Positions 19,032 to 28,011 of a stretch of DNA of 64,000 bases are shown here, one piece after another. Each line of letters opens with the position of its first letter. Position 1 is the first letter of the stretch. The stretch lies in NCBI GenBank assembly GCA_028822445.1, contig JAPKDQ010000007.1:1-64000 (forward strand). Reading direction: 5' to 3'. The notes beneath the pieces are model-generated. The model did no database searches and was not told where the DNA came from. It saw only the letters and a program-made list of their open reading frames with translations. The translations under genes were made by a program, and so were the position numbers. The stretch is from Rhodospirillaceae bacterium (GTDB taxonomy: Bacteria; Pseudomonadota; Alphaproteobacteria; Rhodospirillales; Rhodospirillaceae).

Positions 19032-20726
19032 ATGGCACCACAAACTCTCGCGCAACTTCTCGAGGCAGCCGTCAATCATCATCAAGCTGGCAATCTAAAG
19101 AAGGCTGAACAGCTATACCTAAAAGCCCTTAAGCATGACCCTAACCAGCCAGACGCGCTCAATTTACTCGGCGTTCTTACTCAGCAACTCGGCAACACCC
19201 CAAAAGCGCTGTCCTTATTCGAGCAAGCAATTGAAGCCGCACCGCACCTTGCAAGCATTCACTTCAACAAGGGTAAATCTCTACACGATGACGGACGCAT
19301 AGAAGGTGCTAAAGCAGCATACGAAATGGCATTGTCTTGCGACCCAAGGTTTCCAGGCGCAATTCTTAATCTTAGCGTATTATTACAAGAGAAAGATCAG
19401 ACCGAGGAAGCACTGAAGTATTTAAACACCCTGATTAAACTCGCCCCAGACCATCAAAAAGCGCACTACAACATTGGAAAATGTTACCAGGCTCAGTGTC
19501 GCTTCGATGACGCCCTAATCGCATTTAACAAAGCGTTAGGCTTTAACCCTAATGACCATGACGCTCATTTCGCGATCGCCAACACCTTCAGCGACATCGC
19601 AAACTATGACGACGCCATCAAGCACATCAAAATTGCCATCACCATCAAACCAGGTTGGGCTCAAGCTTATAACAACTGGGCAAATTACTTAGCAGGCCAG
19701 GACAAACACGAAGAAGCGGTATCCGTTTTCGATCAAGCAATCTCATGCGAACCGAACAACATCAATGCTCGCGTAAATCGAAGCCTATCTTTACTTACCC
19801 TCGGGAAATTAGAGGCTGGTTGGAAAGACTATAAGTACCGCGCCGAATCTGACGCGCCTTATTACCGCACTGTTGCGAGCGAACTCCCGCGTTGGGATGG
19901 CTCAGACCTCAGAGATAAATCTATTTTAGTATGGAATGAGCAAGGCCTAGGGGAAGAGATCCTCTTCGCTAGCCTACTTTCTGACCTCGCTAAAATTGCT
20001 AGCCGCTGCACCCTATTATGCTCACCCAAACTCTATCTGGTTTTTAAACGGTCCTTTTCTCACTTCCCAGGCCTAGAAATTACGAACAGTGAGCACACGC
20101 AATTTACCGATTCAGATTTCGACTTCCAGACGTCTTTAGCCGATTTAGGGCGGTTTTTTAGATCGTCCCTATCTAAATTTCCAAAGCCAACGCCTTACCT
20201 AACTTGGAATCCAGCACTTAGAAACTCTTTCAGAGCGGACTTAGAAGAACGGTTTGGCAAAAACCGAAAATTCGTTGGGATATCCTGGGCTAGCGATAAT
20301 CCCATCATAGGTAAGGAGAAGACTGTGCCTCTGGGCCAATGGCAGACATTGCTATCTAGCCCTGGCGTGACGTTTATAAATGTACAATACGGTAGCGCGG
20401 CAATGGATACCGCAGTTCTGCCACCAGAACTCAGACGCAATATTGTGACTGTGAATACTGTGAACCTTGATGGCGACCTTGAGGACACTTTGGCCTTACT
20501 CGGCGCGCTTGACGAATTCGTAACCTCCAGCAACACGACAGCTCACCTAGCCGGAGCAGCAGGCGTTCAGACCCACGTCATGGTCCCCCGCGCGCGCGCG
20601 CGCATCTGGTACTGGTTTCTTGAAGGATCAAGCGGCCCTTGGTATGCGGCAGTTCATTTGCATCGCCCAAACCGGGCCGGCACATTTGAGGACGCTATGG
20701 GCAACATAGCAAAAGGCCTTCTGTGA
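19032..20726 (+). CDS. TPR-repeat glycosyltransferase
   Basis: ATG at 19032 (MAPQTLAQLLEAAVNHHQAGN). TPRs then WDGSDLRDKSILVWNEQGLGEEILFASLL, VGISWASDNPIIGKEKTVPLGQW, INVQYGS, TSSNTTAHLAGAAGV, RIWYWFLEGSSGPWYAAVHL. Confidence 0.85.
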   Translation: MAPQTLAQLLEAAVNHHQAGNLKKAEQLYLKALKHDPNQPDALNLLGVLTQQLGNTPKALSLFEQAIEAAPHLASIHFNKGKSLHDDGRIEGAKAAYEMALSCDPRFPGAILNLSVLLQEKDQTEEALKYLNTLIKLAPDHQKAHYNIGKCYQAQCRFDDALIAFNKALGFNPNDHDAHFAIANTFSDIANYDDAIKHIKIAITIKPGWAQAYNNWANYLAGQDKHEEAVSVFDQAISCEPNNINARVNRSLSLLTLGKLEAGWKDYKYRAESDAPYYRTVASELPRWDGSDLRDKSILVWNEQGLGEEILFASLLSDLAKIASRCTLLCSPKLYLVFKRSFSHFPGLEITNSEHTQFTDSDFDFQTSLADLGRFFRSSLSKFPKPTPYLTWNPALRNSFRADLEERFGKNRKFVGISWASDNPIIGKEKTVPLGQWQTLLSSPGVTFINVQYGSAAMDTAVLPPELRRNIVTVNTVNLDGDLEDTLALLGALDEFVTSSNTTAHLAGAAGVQTHVMVPRARARIWYWFLEGSSGPWYAAVHLHRPNRAGTFEDAMGNIAKGLL

Positions 20727-20895
20727 TCTTACCTTATTAGTAAGGACTTATTCTTTTTGTTCTGAGTTTACAGTACCAATGCTGGTAGCCCTGACATATA
20801 CTTCTTAATGATGGTCTAGGCAGACACTCGAAAGCAGAGCTCAAAAGGCCGTTACTGAATGTTGCCTTTTTGCCACATGGCCCTAGATTTTCCTA

Positions 20896-20927
20896 TTGAC
20901 TTTAACCCACTGGGACGTTGTTATACG
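20896..20927 (+). promoter_or_regulatory. candidate promoter for the 473-aa exported protein gene
   Basis: TTGACT at 20896-20901 and TTATACG-type box at about 20921-20927; spacing 19-20 nt is longer than ideal. Confidence 0.3.
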
Positions 20928-21009
20928 TATGTGCTGACGGGCGCTCGCGCGTATGCATGCGCGTACCTTTTAAATCAGATATCTGGAAACTCAAGGGGAT
21001 CCTTTTGAA

Positions 21010-22431
21010 ATGAAACGACAAACTCTTCTAAGCGGTAGTGCACTGTTGGCAACAACGGCACTATCAACAGCTGCAGTAGCAGGAGCATTTGTTCCGCTGG
21101 TAGCAGCTGGTGGCATTGTAGCTACAAAAATGACGGCTATTGGCCTATCTTCTCAGGTCTTCGGTGGAACTGCTCCAGAAACGCTCGTACTTGGCGGCTC
21201 TATAAGTGGCGGACAGATTGCTCTCGATTTCACCAACACCATCACAAGCACCTTTGACGTCACGGTCACACCAACCGGTGCGAACTTCGTTAGTGCATCA
21301 ACGGTTAAAGTGGCTTCTTACAAAAAAGACGCTAATAAATCGCTTGTTCTCGACACTAGCTTGGTTGGTTGTACCGTTCAGGTCTTGACTGATCGCATTC
21401 TGATCGAAGATTGCGCAGTTAGTGCGGCATCAGCAAAATCTGACGTTCTCCTGATTTCTGGACTTCAGTTCAACGAAGCTAATGGTCTTGCAACAGTAGG
21501 CAGCAGCATTTCGTTGAGTGCCGTTGTACAAGCCGCAAACGGTGGAACAACTTTTGAAACCGTTGCTTCTACAGCGATCATCACGAGTAAGGACTCGGTC
21601 GAAACTACGATCAAGGCTGGCACAACTGGCAAGTTGATTAATACATCAGTACCGCCATTTGCTACGTTTGCTTCTGCAGCAACAACCGTGTCACTGGCCA
21701 ACATCAAAAACAGCTCATCTGCTGCCGTTGGTGCTGACCTAGCAACAAACCTTGCCGCAGTACCTTCTGCCATCACAAATACTGTTGAGCTTACAGTCAC
21801 TCACGGCGTTCTCACGGACGCAGCGACGACTCAGCTCGTGGCAGGTGCAGTAACGGTTATAGCGTCGAACTTTAAATCAAACGTCGCTTCGTTTACGTTT
21901 GTAGGCGCTGCAACGATTACGTCTTATGACATAAGCGTTGCGTTTAATGGCACTACAGCAGTCGGTAACTGGGCTGCAGGCACCGTCGCCGTCGTGTTCA
22001 CTAAAGGCTCCGCACTTGCAACAGGTATTGCTAATGCAAGTGGGGCTCTCGCCGCAATCGCACGTAGCGGTATGTCAACTTCCATCAACACAGCTAACTC
22101 ATCCGTAGCTGGTGGAACGGCCTTCCAATCCTTGGTCCGTATCACTAACAACGGCTCAGTATCTGGCGCAGCAACCGTCATTGTTCGCAATGATAAGACT
22201 GGTGTCATTCTCGGCACCTTCACAACTGCTGACATTGTTGCCAATGGAACACTGCAAATCAGTATGCCTACGATTGAAGGCGCAACTGGTATTACACCAG
22301 CTGGTCAATACAACCTTGCAATCAGTGGACCATTTACTGGTTACGCACAGCACGTCATGTTCAACTCGACTGCTGGCACGTTTGTTGATCTGTCCGGTTT
22401 CCGGAAGGGCGCTGGTACAAACGCACCTTAA
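21010..22431 (+). CDS. exported Ala/Thr/Ser/Val-rich protein, candidate surface protein or T2SS/glycosylation substrate
   Basis: Signal peptide-like MKRQTLLSGSALLATTALSTAAVAGA; low-aromatic, Thr/Ser/Ala/Val-rich body; AAGGGGA ribosome-binding region; own intergenic region and terminator. Confidence 0.75.
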   Translation: MKRQTLLSGSALLATTALSTAAVAGAFVPLVAAGGIVATKMTAIGLSSQVFGGTAPETLVLGGSISGGQIALDFTNTITSTFDVTVTPTGANFVSASTVKVASYKKDANKSLVLDTSLVGCTVQVLTDRILIEDCAVSAASAKSDVLLISGLQFNEANGLATVGSSISLSAVVQAANGGTTFETVASTAIITSKDSVETTIKAGTTGKLINTSVPPFATFASAATTVSLANIKNSSSAAVGADLATNLAAVPSAITNTVELTVTHGVLTDAATTQLVAGAVTVIASNFKSNVASFTFVGAATITSYDISVAFNGTTAVGNWAAGTVAVVFTKGSALATGIANASGALAAIARSGMSTSINTANSSVAGGTAFQSLVRITNNGSVSGAATVIVRNDKTGVILGTFTTADIVANGTLQISMPTIEGATGITPAGQYNLAISGPFTGYAQHVMFNSTAGTFVDLSGFRKGAGTNAP

Positions 22432-22446
22432 GGCTTCTAAAAATAA

Positions 22447-22464
22447 CAGCTTTTTCGAAAGCTG
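22447..22464 (+). other. UUCG-loop hairpin in 3' UTR of the exported protein gene
   Basis: CAGCTTT-TTCG-AAAGCTG, perfect 7-bp stem with TTCG tetraloop. Confidence 0.75.
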
Positions 22465-22468
22465 GACT

Positions 22469-22500
22469 AAAGGGGAGAGCTTTGCTCTCCCCTTTTTTTT
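22469..22500 (+). terminator. rho-independent terminator
   Basis: AAAGGGGAGAGC-TTT-GCTCTCCCCTTT perfect 12-bp stem followed by a T run to 22500. Confidence 0.95.
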
Positions 22501-22645
22501 GCCTACTCTTCTGGGAATACTTTTACCGTAATTATCCGCAGAGACCACAATCGCTCTAAATCCAATTTATGACATTCGCTTAACTTCCCATTGTGGTCGC
22601 CAAAAGGTTACAAGTTAGTCTTAGCCTGAAAGGGAGACGGTAACC

Positions 22646-23857
22646 GTGTCACGTTTTGATTATGAGGCAGTAGACCACGCTGGAAAGCCGCTGGTTGGCC
22701 AGGTATCGGCGGACACTCAACGCGATGCGTTAAGGCTACTGTCTGATAGGGGTTTGACCACGGTTTCTATCGCAACGTCGAAGCCACCCCGCCAAGTCTC
22801 CAGGCACCTCACTTTTAAACGCGCGCCGAAGACACAAGATTACATTCTAACGGTAAAGCAATTAGCGCTTTTACTGAACTCGGGTGTCCCACTCATCGCA
22901 GCGGTCGACACGCTGAAATCTCAAGGCCTCCACCCAGACCTCATGGCTGCCTTTGATGGCATGTCAAAGTCTCTTCGGTCAGGCGCGTCCTTCTCGAACG
23001 CATTCAAGAAAACACTGCCCGAGCTTCCCTCTTATGCTGCCCAACTCTGTGCTGCCGGAGAGTCTATTGGTGAATTGGGCCCTGCACTTTCTGATACAGC
23101 CACTCAAATGGAATATGAATACCGCGTTAAGCAGGACATTCGAAACGCGCTGACCTATCCAGCAATTCTTGTTTCAGCCGGACTCGCAGCCGTACTATTC
23201 ATTTTTCTAGTCGTTGTGCCTCGGTTTTCAGCGATGTTGGCAAGCTCTAAAGAGCCCTTGCCATTTCTTTCAGAACTCGTGCTATCGACCGGAATGGCAT
23301 TAAGTGAAAACCGCTCACTAGTCTTTCTCTCCCTCGCATTACTCATCGGGGTGTCTATATGGCTACTCAAACAATCTGCGGTTCGGGAGGCACTACATCA
23401 ATACATGACATCTGTGCCGTTACTAGGGTCGTGGCTAAGAGAGTCAGAACTAGCCAGGTGGTCATCCATGCTGAGCACTATGCTCAAACACGGCGTCGAC
23501 CTAATTAAGGCTTTGGAGTTCGCGCGTGGAACGATTGCGATTAAATCCATTAGCACACGCATGGAACAAGTCAGCAAACTTGTACGCGGCGGGAAATCAC
23601 TTTCAATTGCGATGCGCGAACAAGAAACATTTTCTGATACAGCATTGAGTCTAGTGCAAGTAGGCGAGGAATCGGGTGAGCTCGCGAGCATGCTCGGTTC
23701 ACTTGCAAACTTATATGAAGAATCTGGGCGGCAAAGAATGAAGCGCTTTTTACTAATACTAGAGCCGGCTGCGATCATTCTGATTGGCATCGTGATCGGT
23801 GGAATCGTAACGGCCATTATGTTAGCAATCACCAGCATCAATCAGGTCTCATTGTAG
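22646..23857 (+). CDS. gspF: type II secretion inner-membrane platform protein GspF
   Basis: MSRFDYEAVDHAGKPLVGQVSADT...; two GspF domains, SFSNAF, VGEESGELASML, LLILEPAAIILIGIVIGGIVTAIMLAI. GTG start. Confidence 0.95.
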   Translation: MSRFDYEAVDHAGKPLVGQVSADTQRDALRLLSDRGLTTVSIATSKPPRQVSRHLTFKRAPKTQDYILTVKQLALLLNSGVPLIAAVDTLKSQGLHPDLMAAFDGMSKSLRSGASFSNAFKKTLPELPSYAAQLCAAGESIGELGPALSDTATQMEYEYRVKQDIRNALTYPAILVSAGLAAVLFIFLVVVPRFSAMLASSKEPLPFLSELVLSTGMALSENRSLVFLSLALLIGVSIWLLKQSAVREALHQYMTSVPLLGSWLRESELARWSSMLSTMLKHGVDLIKALEFARGTIAIKSISTRMEQVSKLVRGGKSLSIAMREQETFSDTALSLVQVGEESGELASMLGSLANLYEESGRQRMKRFLLILEPAAIILIGIVIGGIVTAIMLAITSINQVSL

Positions 23858-23869
23858 GATTACGGCGTC

Positions 23870-24337
23870 ATGCAGAAAAGCTACAATTCAGAGAAACGTA
23901 CTAAGAAATTAGTACAGCAAGGCGGGTTTACTTTACTCGAAATGCTTGTAGTGCTTGTCATCATCGGCCTTGTCGCAAGTTTAGTGGGGCCCCAGTTACT
24001 TGGGCGCGTAGATAGCTCTCGCGTTACAGCAGCGGATACGCAAATTCGTATGCTTAAAGGCGCACTGGACACGCTTCGGCTCGACGTTGGCCGATACCCA
24101 ACAGCAGAAGAGGGGTTAGGCTTACTGATGAGGCAGCCATCGGATGAGCGAACTCAAAGGAAATGGCAAGGGCCTTACCTTGCAGAATCAGTGCCCCCGG
24201 ATCCATGGGGGAATCCTTACCAATACAAACCAAGGAACTCTACGAACATAATACTTTATAGCTTTGGCGCGGACGGCAAGATTGATGGAGAAGGAATTGA
24301 TGCAGATGTCGGGTTCCTGGATTCTAAAGCCAAATAA
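23870..24337 (+). CDS. gspG: major pseudopilin GspG
   Basis: QGGFTLLEMLVVLVIIGLVASLVGPQLLGRVDSSRV; YPTAEEGLGLL; DPWGNPYQYK; GADGKIDGEGIDADVGF. Confidence 0.96.
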   Translation: MQKSYNSEKRTKKLVQQGGFTLLEMLVVLVIIGLVASLVGPQLLGRVDSSRVTAADTQIRMLKGALDTLRLDVGRYPTAEEGLGLLMRQPSDERTQRKWQGPYLAESVPPDPWGNPYQYKPRNSTNIILYSFGADGKIDGEGIDADVGFLDSKAK

Positions 24338-24821
24338 AAACAACCCCGCTGCTAACGGTTTCTCGCTGTTGGAAGTGCTGGTCGTGGTCTTTATTATAGG
24401 TCTCGCCGCTTCTCTTGTTATGCCTAATTTTCCGTTACTTTTTGACAGATTAGTCTACGCAAACCAGCGGGATACTTTTCTTCGCGAAATCAACACGCTT
24501 CCATACTCAGCATTCATATCAAATCAGGATCTAGTCCTAGCCAGCGGTACTCTGGAATCTAGCCCAGGTAAGGCAGAGAATGACGAGAGCGACGTCAATA
24601 GAACAATAGACATAAGCGACCTAGAACTGGAGGGCTCCTATAGGGCTCCAAATATACGCCCGGTCAAACTCGACATACCTAAAGGATGGACCATACGGGT
24701 ATCACAGCCCATCATCTACCGGGCCTCTGGCTTCTGTACCGGTGGCACGATCGATATTCTCGCCGGAGAACTAAGCTACGAATACGACCTAGCCCCCCCC
24801 TATTGCCAAGCCACCCCCTAA
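24306..24821 (+). CDS. gspH: pseudopilin GspH
   Basis: ANGFSLLEVLVVVFIIGLAASLVMPNFP, type III signal G/F with E5. ATG at 24306 overlaps the gspG 3' end. Confidence 0.88.
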   Translation: MSGSWILKPNKNNPAANGFSLLEVLVVVFIIGLAASLVMPNFPLLFDRLVYANQRDTFLREINTLPYSAFISNQDLVLASGTLESSPGKAENDESDVNRTIDISDLELEGSYRAPNIRPVKLDIPKGWTIRVSQPIIYRASGFCTGGTIDILAGELSYEYDLAPPYCQATP

Positions 24822-24827
24822 TTCAAG

Positions 24828-25283
24828 ATGAGCAGCTTAAGCCTACCCAGAGCCAAAAAAGGAAGCCAGGGCTTCACCTTTATTGAAGCGATTGTAGCTA
24901 TGGCAATCGTAGGCATGGCTGCATTGCCAATTTTGTTGCTCATTAGCCAATCACTTGACCAACTTACGAGGTCTGCCGACGCCAATGAACGCGCCTCAGC
25001 AATGCAATCAGCCATCGCAATAATAGATCCTATAAATCCTATGAATACGCCATCCGGTGAAACCTCTATGGGTACAATCTCGTTTACATGGACCAGCGAG
25101 CTCCTTGTTGCACCTAATGACGGAGAGCAGGTTGGCGCCGGGCTGCCAGGTTACCGCGTTGGTTTCTACAAGGTAACAATTGATGTGACCAAGATGGGAA
25201 GCCCTTGGTTTAACTTCGATATGCGCAAGGTAGGCTATGAAAAAATTCAGTATGGTTTGCCATTTGAGCGGTCAGGACTATGA
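24828..25283 (+). CDS. gspI: pseudopilin GspI
   Basis: SQGFTFIEAIVAMAIVGMAALPILLLI; length and position between gspH and gspJ. Confidence 0.85.
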   Translation: MSSLSLPRAKKGSQGFTFIEAIVAMAIVGMAALPILLLISQSLDQLTRSADANERASAMQSAIAIIDPINPMNTPSGETSMGTISFTWTSELLVAPNDGEQVGAGLPGYRVGFYKVTIDVTKMGSPWFNFDMRKVGYEKIQYGLPFERSGL

Positions 25284-25906
25284 CAAGGAATAATCGCAAC
25301 CGGCAACGCGGGTTCACACTCTTGGAGGTGATCGTTGTTCTGATGATCTCAAGCCTGATCGCTACTATTCTTGTCCAAGGGCTATCACTTGTTCTGAATA
25401 CAAGGTTTCGGGTAATGAGCGCACTTACCCGGATTGAGACAGCAGGCCTCCAAACTAACATCATCGTAACGCCACTAAGAGGTTTGCTGCCGGACCACCA
25501 AGATGAGCTTGGCTTCTTTGCCGGAAATACACGGCAATTAAAGGGGCTAACCCTAAGTCCATTGCACGGGACAACGGGTGCGCCGACGGTATTTTCCATG
25601 GCACTTGAGCACAAGACTAGAGATGACGAGACGGTCCTCAATTACTTAGAAAACGGGTATGAGCCAGTAGAGTTGGCAAGGTGGCCAGGTAACGTCGGAG
25701 AATTTTCTTATGTTGGCCGTGAAGGTGTTTGGAAGAATAGATGGCCAGTAGTTTTACCAACCGATGCCGAAAAGATGCTCCAGGTACCAAGAACAATACG
25801 CCTAGACACTGGGTTAGAAACCCGGCCGGTTCACGTCGTTAGGGTAATGGGTCCTCACAATCGCCCCGTACGCCTTCAAGACACGCCGTTTAGAACCAGT
25901 CAGTGA
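25280..25906 (+). CDS. gspJ: pseudopilin GspJ
   Basis: RQRGFTLLEVIVVLMISSLIATILVQGLSLVLNTRFRV; ATGA overlap with gspI. Confidence 0.88.
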   Translation: MTRNNRNRQRGFTLLEVIVVLMISSLIATILVQGLSLVLNTRFRVMSALTRIETAGLQTNIIVTPLRGLLPDHQDELGFFAGNTRQLKGLTLSPLHGTTGAPTVFSMALEHKTRDDETVLNYLENGYEPVELARWPGNVGEFSYVGREGVWKNRWPVVLPTDAEKMLQVPRTIRLDTGLETRPVHVVRVMGPHNRPVRLQDTPFRTSQ

Positions 25907-27828
25907 CGCTGATGAAAAACTCTCGTGAGGCTAAGCTCGACCAGGCAATGCGGTACCTACAATCGGGCCACCCTCAGGAAAGTGAAAAGCTTTGCCTAGA
26001 GATATTACGCGGCGCCTCGAAACTAACTGACGTTCAACATATCCTAGCCCTTGCCTATCGGGCGCAAGGCAAGCTGTCCGATGCGGAACGGTCGATTAGA
26101 CGAGCACTGTCACGATCGAAGGATAATCCCTCTATTCTGAACAGCTATGCTTTGATACTTCTCGATCAAAACCGCCCAAAAAAAGCAATCAAAGCCTTAC
26201 GGAAAGCGCTAACCATTAACAGCGCGATGTCTGCTGCACATGCCAACCTGGGACATGCACAGCGGATGCTCAACGCACCTAGGGAAGCTGAGACTAGCTA
26301 TAGAAATGCGTTGCGCATCACCCCAGGACACGAAGATACCCTTATTCAGCTGGCTCTCTTACTTCGAGCTAATCATCGACTTGAAGAGATAAACTTTCTT
26401 CCTCCGCTTAAGGCAGGGAGTGCGCCTGAAAACCCAGGCCTAGCAATGGTCTACGGCCTCATGGAACTTGACCAGAACGCTCCAGAGCACGCTGAAATAC
26501 TTTTCAGAAAGGCTCTCGAGAAACAGCCGTTTTCTATAGAACTCCTCGTCAATTTGGGTCTTTCCTTAGCAAAACAGGAAAAAGTCGCAGAGGCGAAAGC
26601 AGCTTACGAAAGTGCTTTGAAGTTAGACCCGACAGCCGCCGAAGCACATATAAACTTAGCTGATTTACTCAAGTATAGCGACCCAAGCCAAGCCCGAACT
26701 CACCTTACAGAAGCTTTGAAACTAACGCCCGGCGATAAGTCTGCCCACGACATGCTTGGGTTTGCATGGTTCATGGAACGAAACTTTGACGCAGCTGTGA
26801 AGGAGTTTGACCACGCTATTGATATAGACCCCCTGTATGAGAGAGCCATTTCACACAAAGCTGGTGCCCTGTTTCTGAAGGGTGCCCTCCCCGCCGCATG
26901 GCATGAATACAATCGCTGCCGCTATGGACCGAACGGAATAGCGTTTAGCCCAGTAGGGAATTCTTTGCCACTCTGGAATGCTGATGAGAGAATGGCCGAG
27001 CCCGTATTAGTATGGACAGACCAAGGCCTTGGAGATGAGGTTTTACAACTAGGGTTCGTGAAAGATTTATACGAAACAGAGCGCCCACTCGTGATCGCGA
27101 CGAGTGAACGATTGGTTGAAATTACTCGCCGGACTTTTCCAAGAGCCCACTGCATTAGCAAGGAGGCTGTTTCTGGCGGAGCACCTTTTGATAACCAGCC
27201 ATCAACACAATGCCCCGCTACACTGATAGCGCCCATTTATAGAAAGTCTTTAGATAGCTTTCCAAAGAGAGAGTCATATTTAGTCGCCAATGAAGAAAAC
27301 TCAAAATCCATGAGAAGCGATTATCTCCGCGGACGCACAGACAATTTGTTAATCGGTATTTCATGGCGTAGTTCCAACCAAGTCTTCGGCAAGCAGAAAT
27401 CGATCCCGGTAACCGACCTAATCCCAATACTCAGCGTTCCAGGGTTCACATTCATCGATCTTCAGTATGGTGAGACCGATATCGAGAAAAAAGGCCTCCC
27501 CCTTGATATTCAAGGCAAAATAATCCGAGATACCAACGTAAACCCACTAAAAAATATGACTACGTTTGCAGACCAAGTTCGCGCATTAGATCTAGTTATT
27601 ACTACAAGCAATACGACAGCACATGTGGCTGGTGCCCTTGGGCGCCCTACATGGACGCTTGTCCCTAGGCTAGGTCCCGGTTGGCTTTGGTATTGGTTTG
27701 ACCAGACGGAACAATGCCCCTGGTACCCGAAAATGAACTTATTCCGCCAAGAAAACAACGGAAGTTGGCAGAGCCCAATATCGGATGTCACCCAAAGACT
27801 CATAAGCTTTTCAGATACTTACCAGTAG
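25903..27828 (+). CDS. TPR-repeat glycosyltransferase embedded between gspJ and gspK
   Basis: GTGA overlap with gspJ. TPRs then WNADERMAEPVLVWTDQGLGDEVLQLGFV, IGISWRSSNQVFGKQKSIPV, IDLQYGE, DLVITTSNTTAHVAGALGRPTWTLVPRLGPGWLWYWF. Confidence 0.87.
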   Translation: MTLMKNSREAKLDQAMRYLQSGHPQESEKLCLEILRGASKLTDVQHILALAYRAQGKLSDAERSIRRALSRSKDNPSILNSYALILLDQNRPKKAIKALRKALTINSAMSAAHANLGHAQRMLNAPREAETSYRNALRITPGHEDTLIQLALLLRANHRLEEINFLPPLKAGSAPENPGLAMVYGLMELDQNAPEHAEILFRKALEKQPFSIELLVNLGLSLAKQEKVAEAKAAYESALKLDPTAAEAHINLADLLKYSDPSQARTHLTEALKLTPGDKSAHDMLGFAWFMERNFDAAVKEFDHAIDIDPLYERAISHKAGALFLKGALPAAWHEYNRCRYGPNGIAFSPVGNSLPLWNADERMAEPVLVWTDQGLGDEVLQLGFVKDLYETERPLVIATSERLVEITRRTFPRAHCISKEAVSGGAPFDNQPSTQCPATLIAPIYRKSLDSFPKRESYLVANEENSKSMRSDYLRGRTDNLLIGISWRSSNQVFGKQKSIPVTDLIPILSVPGFTFIDLQYGETDIEKKGLPLDIQGKIIRDTNVNPLKNMTTFADQVRALDLVITTSNTTAHVAGALGRPTWTLVPRLGPGWLWYWFDQTEQCPWYPKMNLFRQENNGSWQSPISDVTQRLISFSDTYQ

Positions 27829-27856
27829 CCTTACAGGTAATTAACTGGGAGACGAA

Positions 27857-28011
27857 GTGCGGCGGCCGTAAGGTGCATTCATGGCTAAGCTCCTAACTTC
27901 ATAAGAAGACATGAAACTGGGGCATCCGAAGGTAGGGCTGCTTAAATCTTGAAGGGGTTCCAACTAGATCCATAGATGGTTGGGATGGCGTAAGACGATG
28001 AAACCTAAGCC
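27857..28011 (+). other. non-coding candidate structured RNA or possible 5' fragment of a group II intron
   Basis: Only sizeable gap in gspF-gspD; purine-rich, no ORF track support in + strand; starts with GTGCG (5' group II intron consensus GUGYG). Needs a covariance-model test. Confidence 0.3.

Noticed and set aside
22112-22548. ORFs 22112..22531 (+) and 22156..22548 (-)
   Set aside because: They overlap the end of the exported protein gene and run through its terminator; not plausible genes.
23398-23841. 147-aa minus-strand ORF
   Set aside because: Antisense to gspF.
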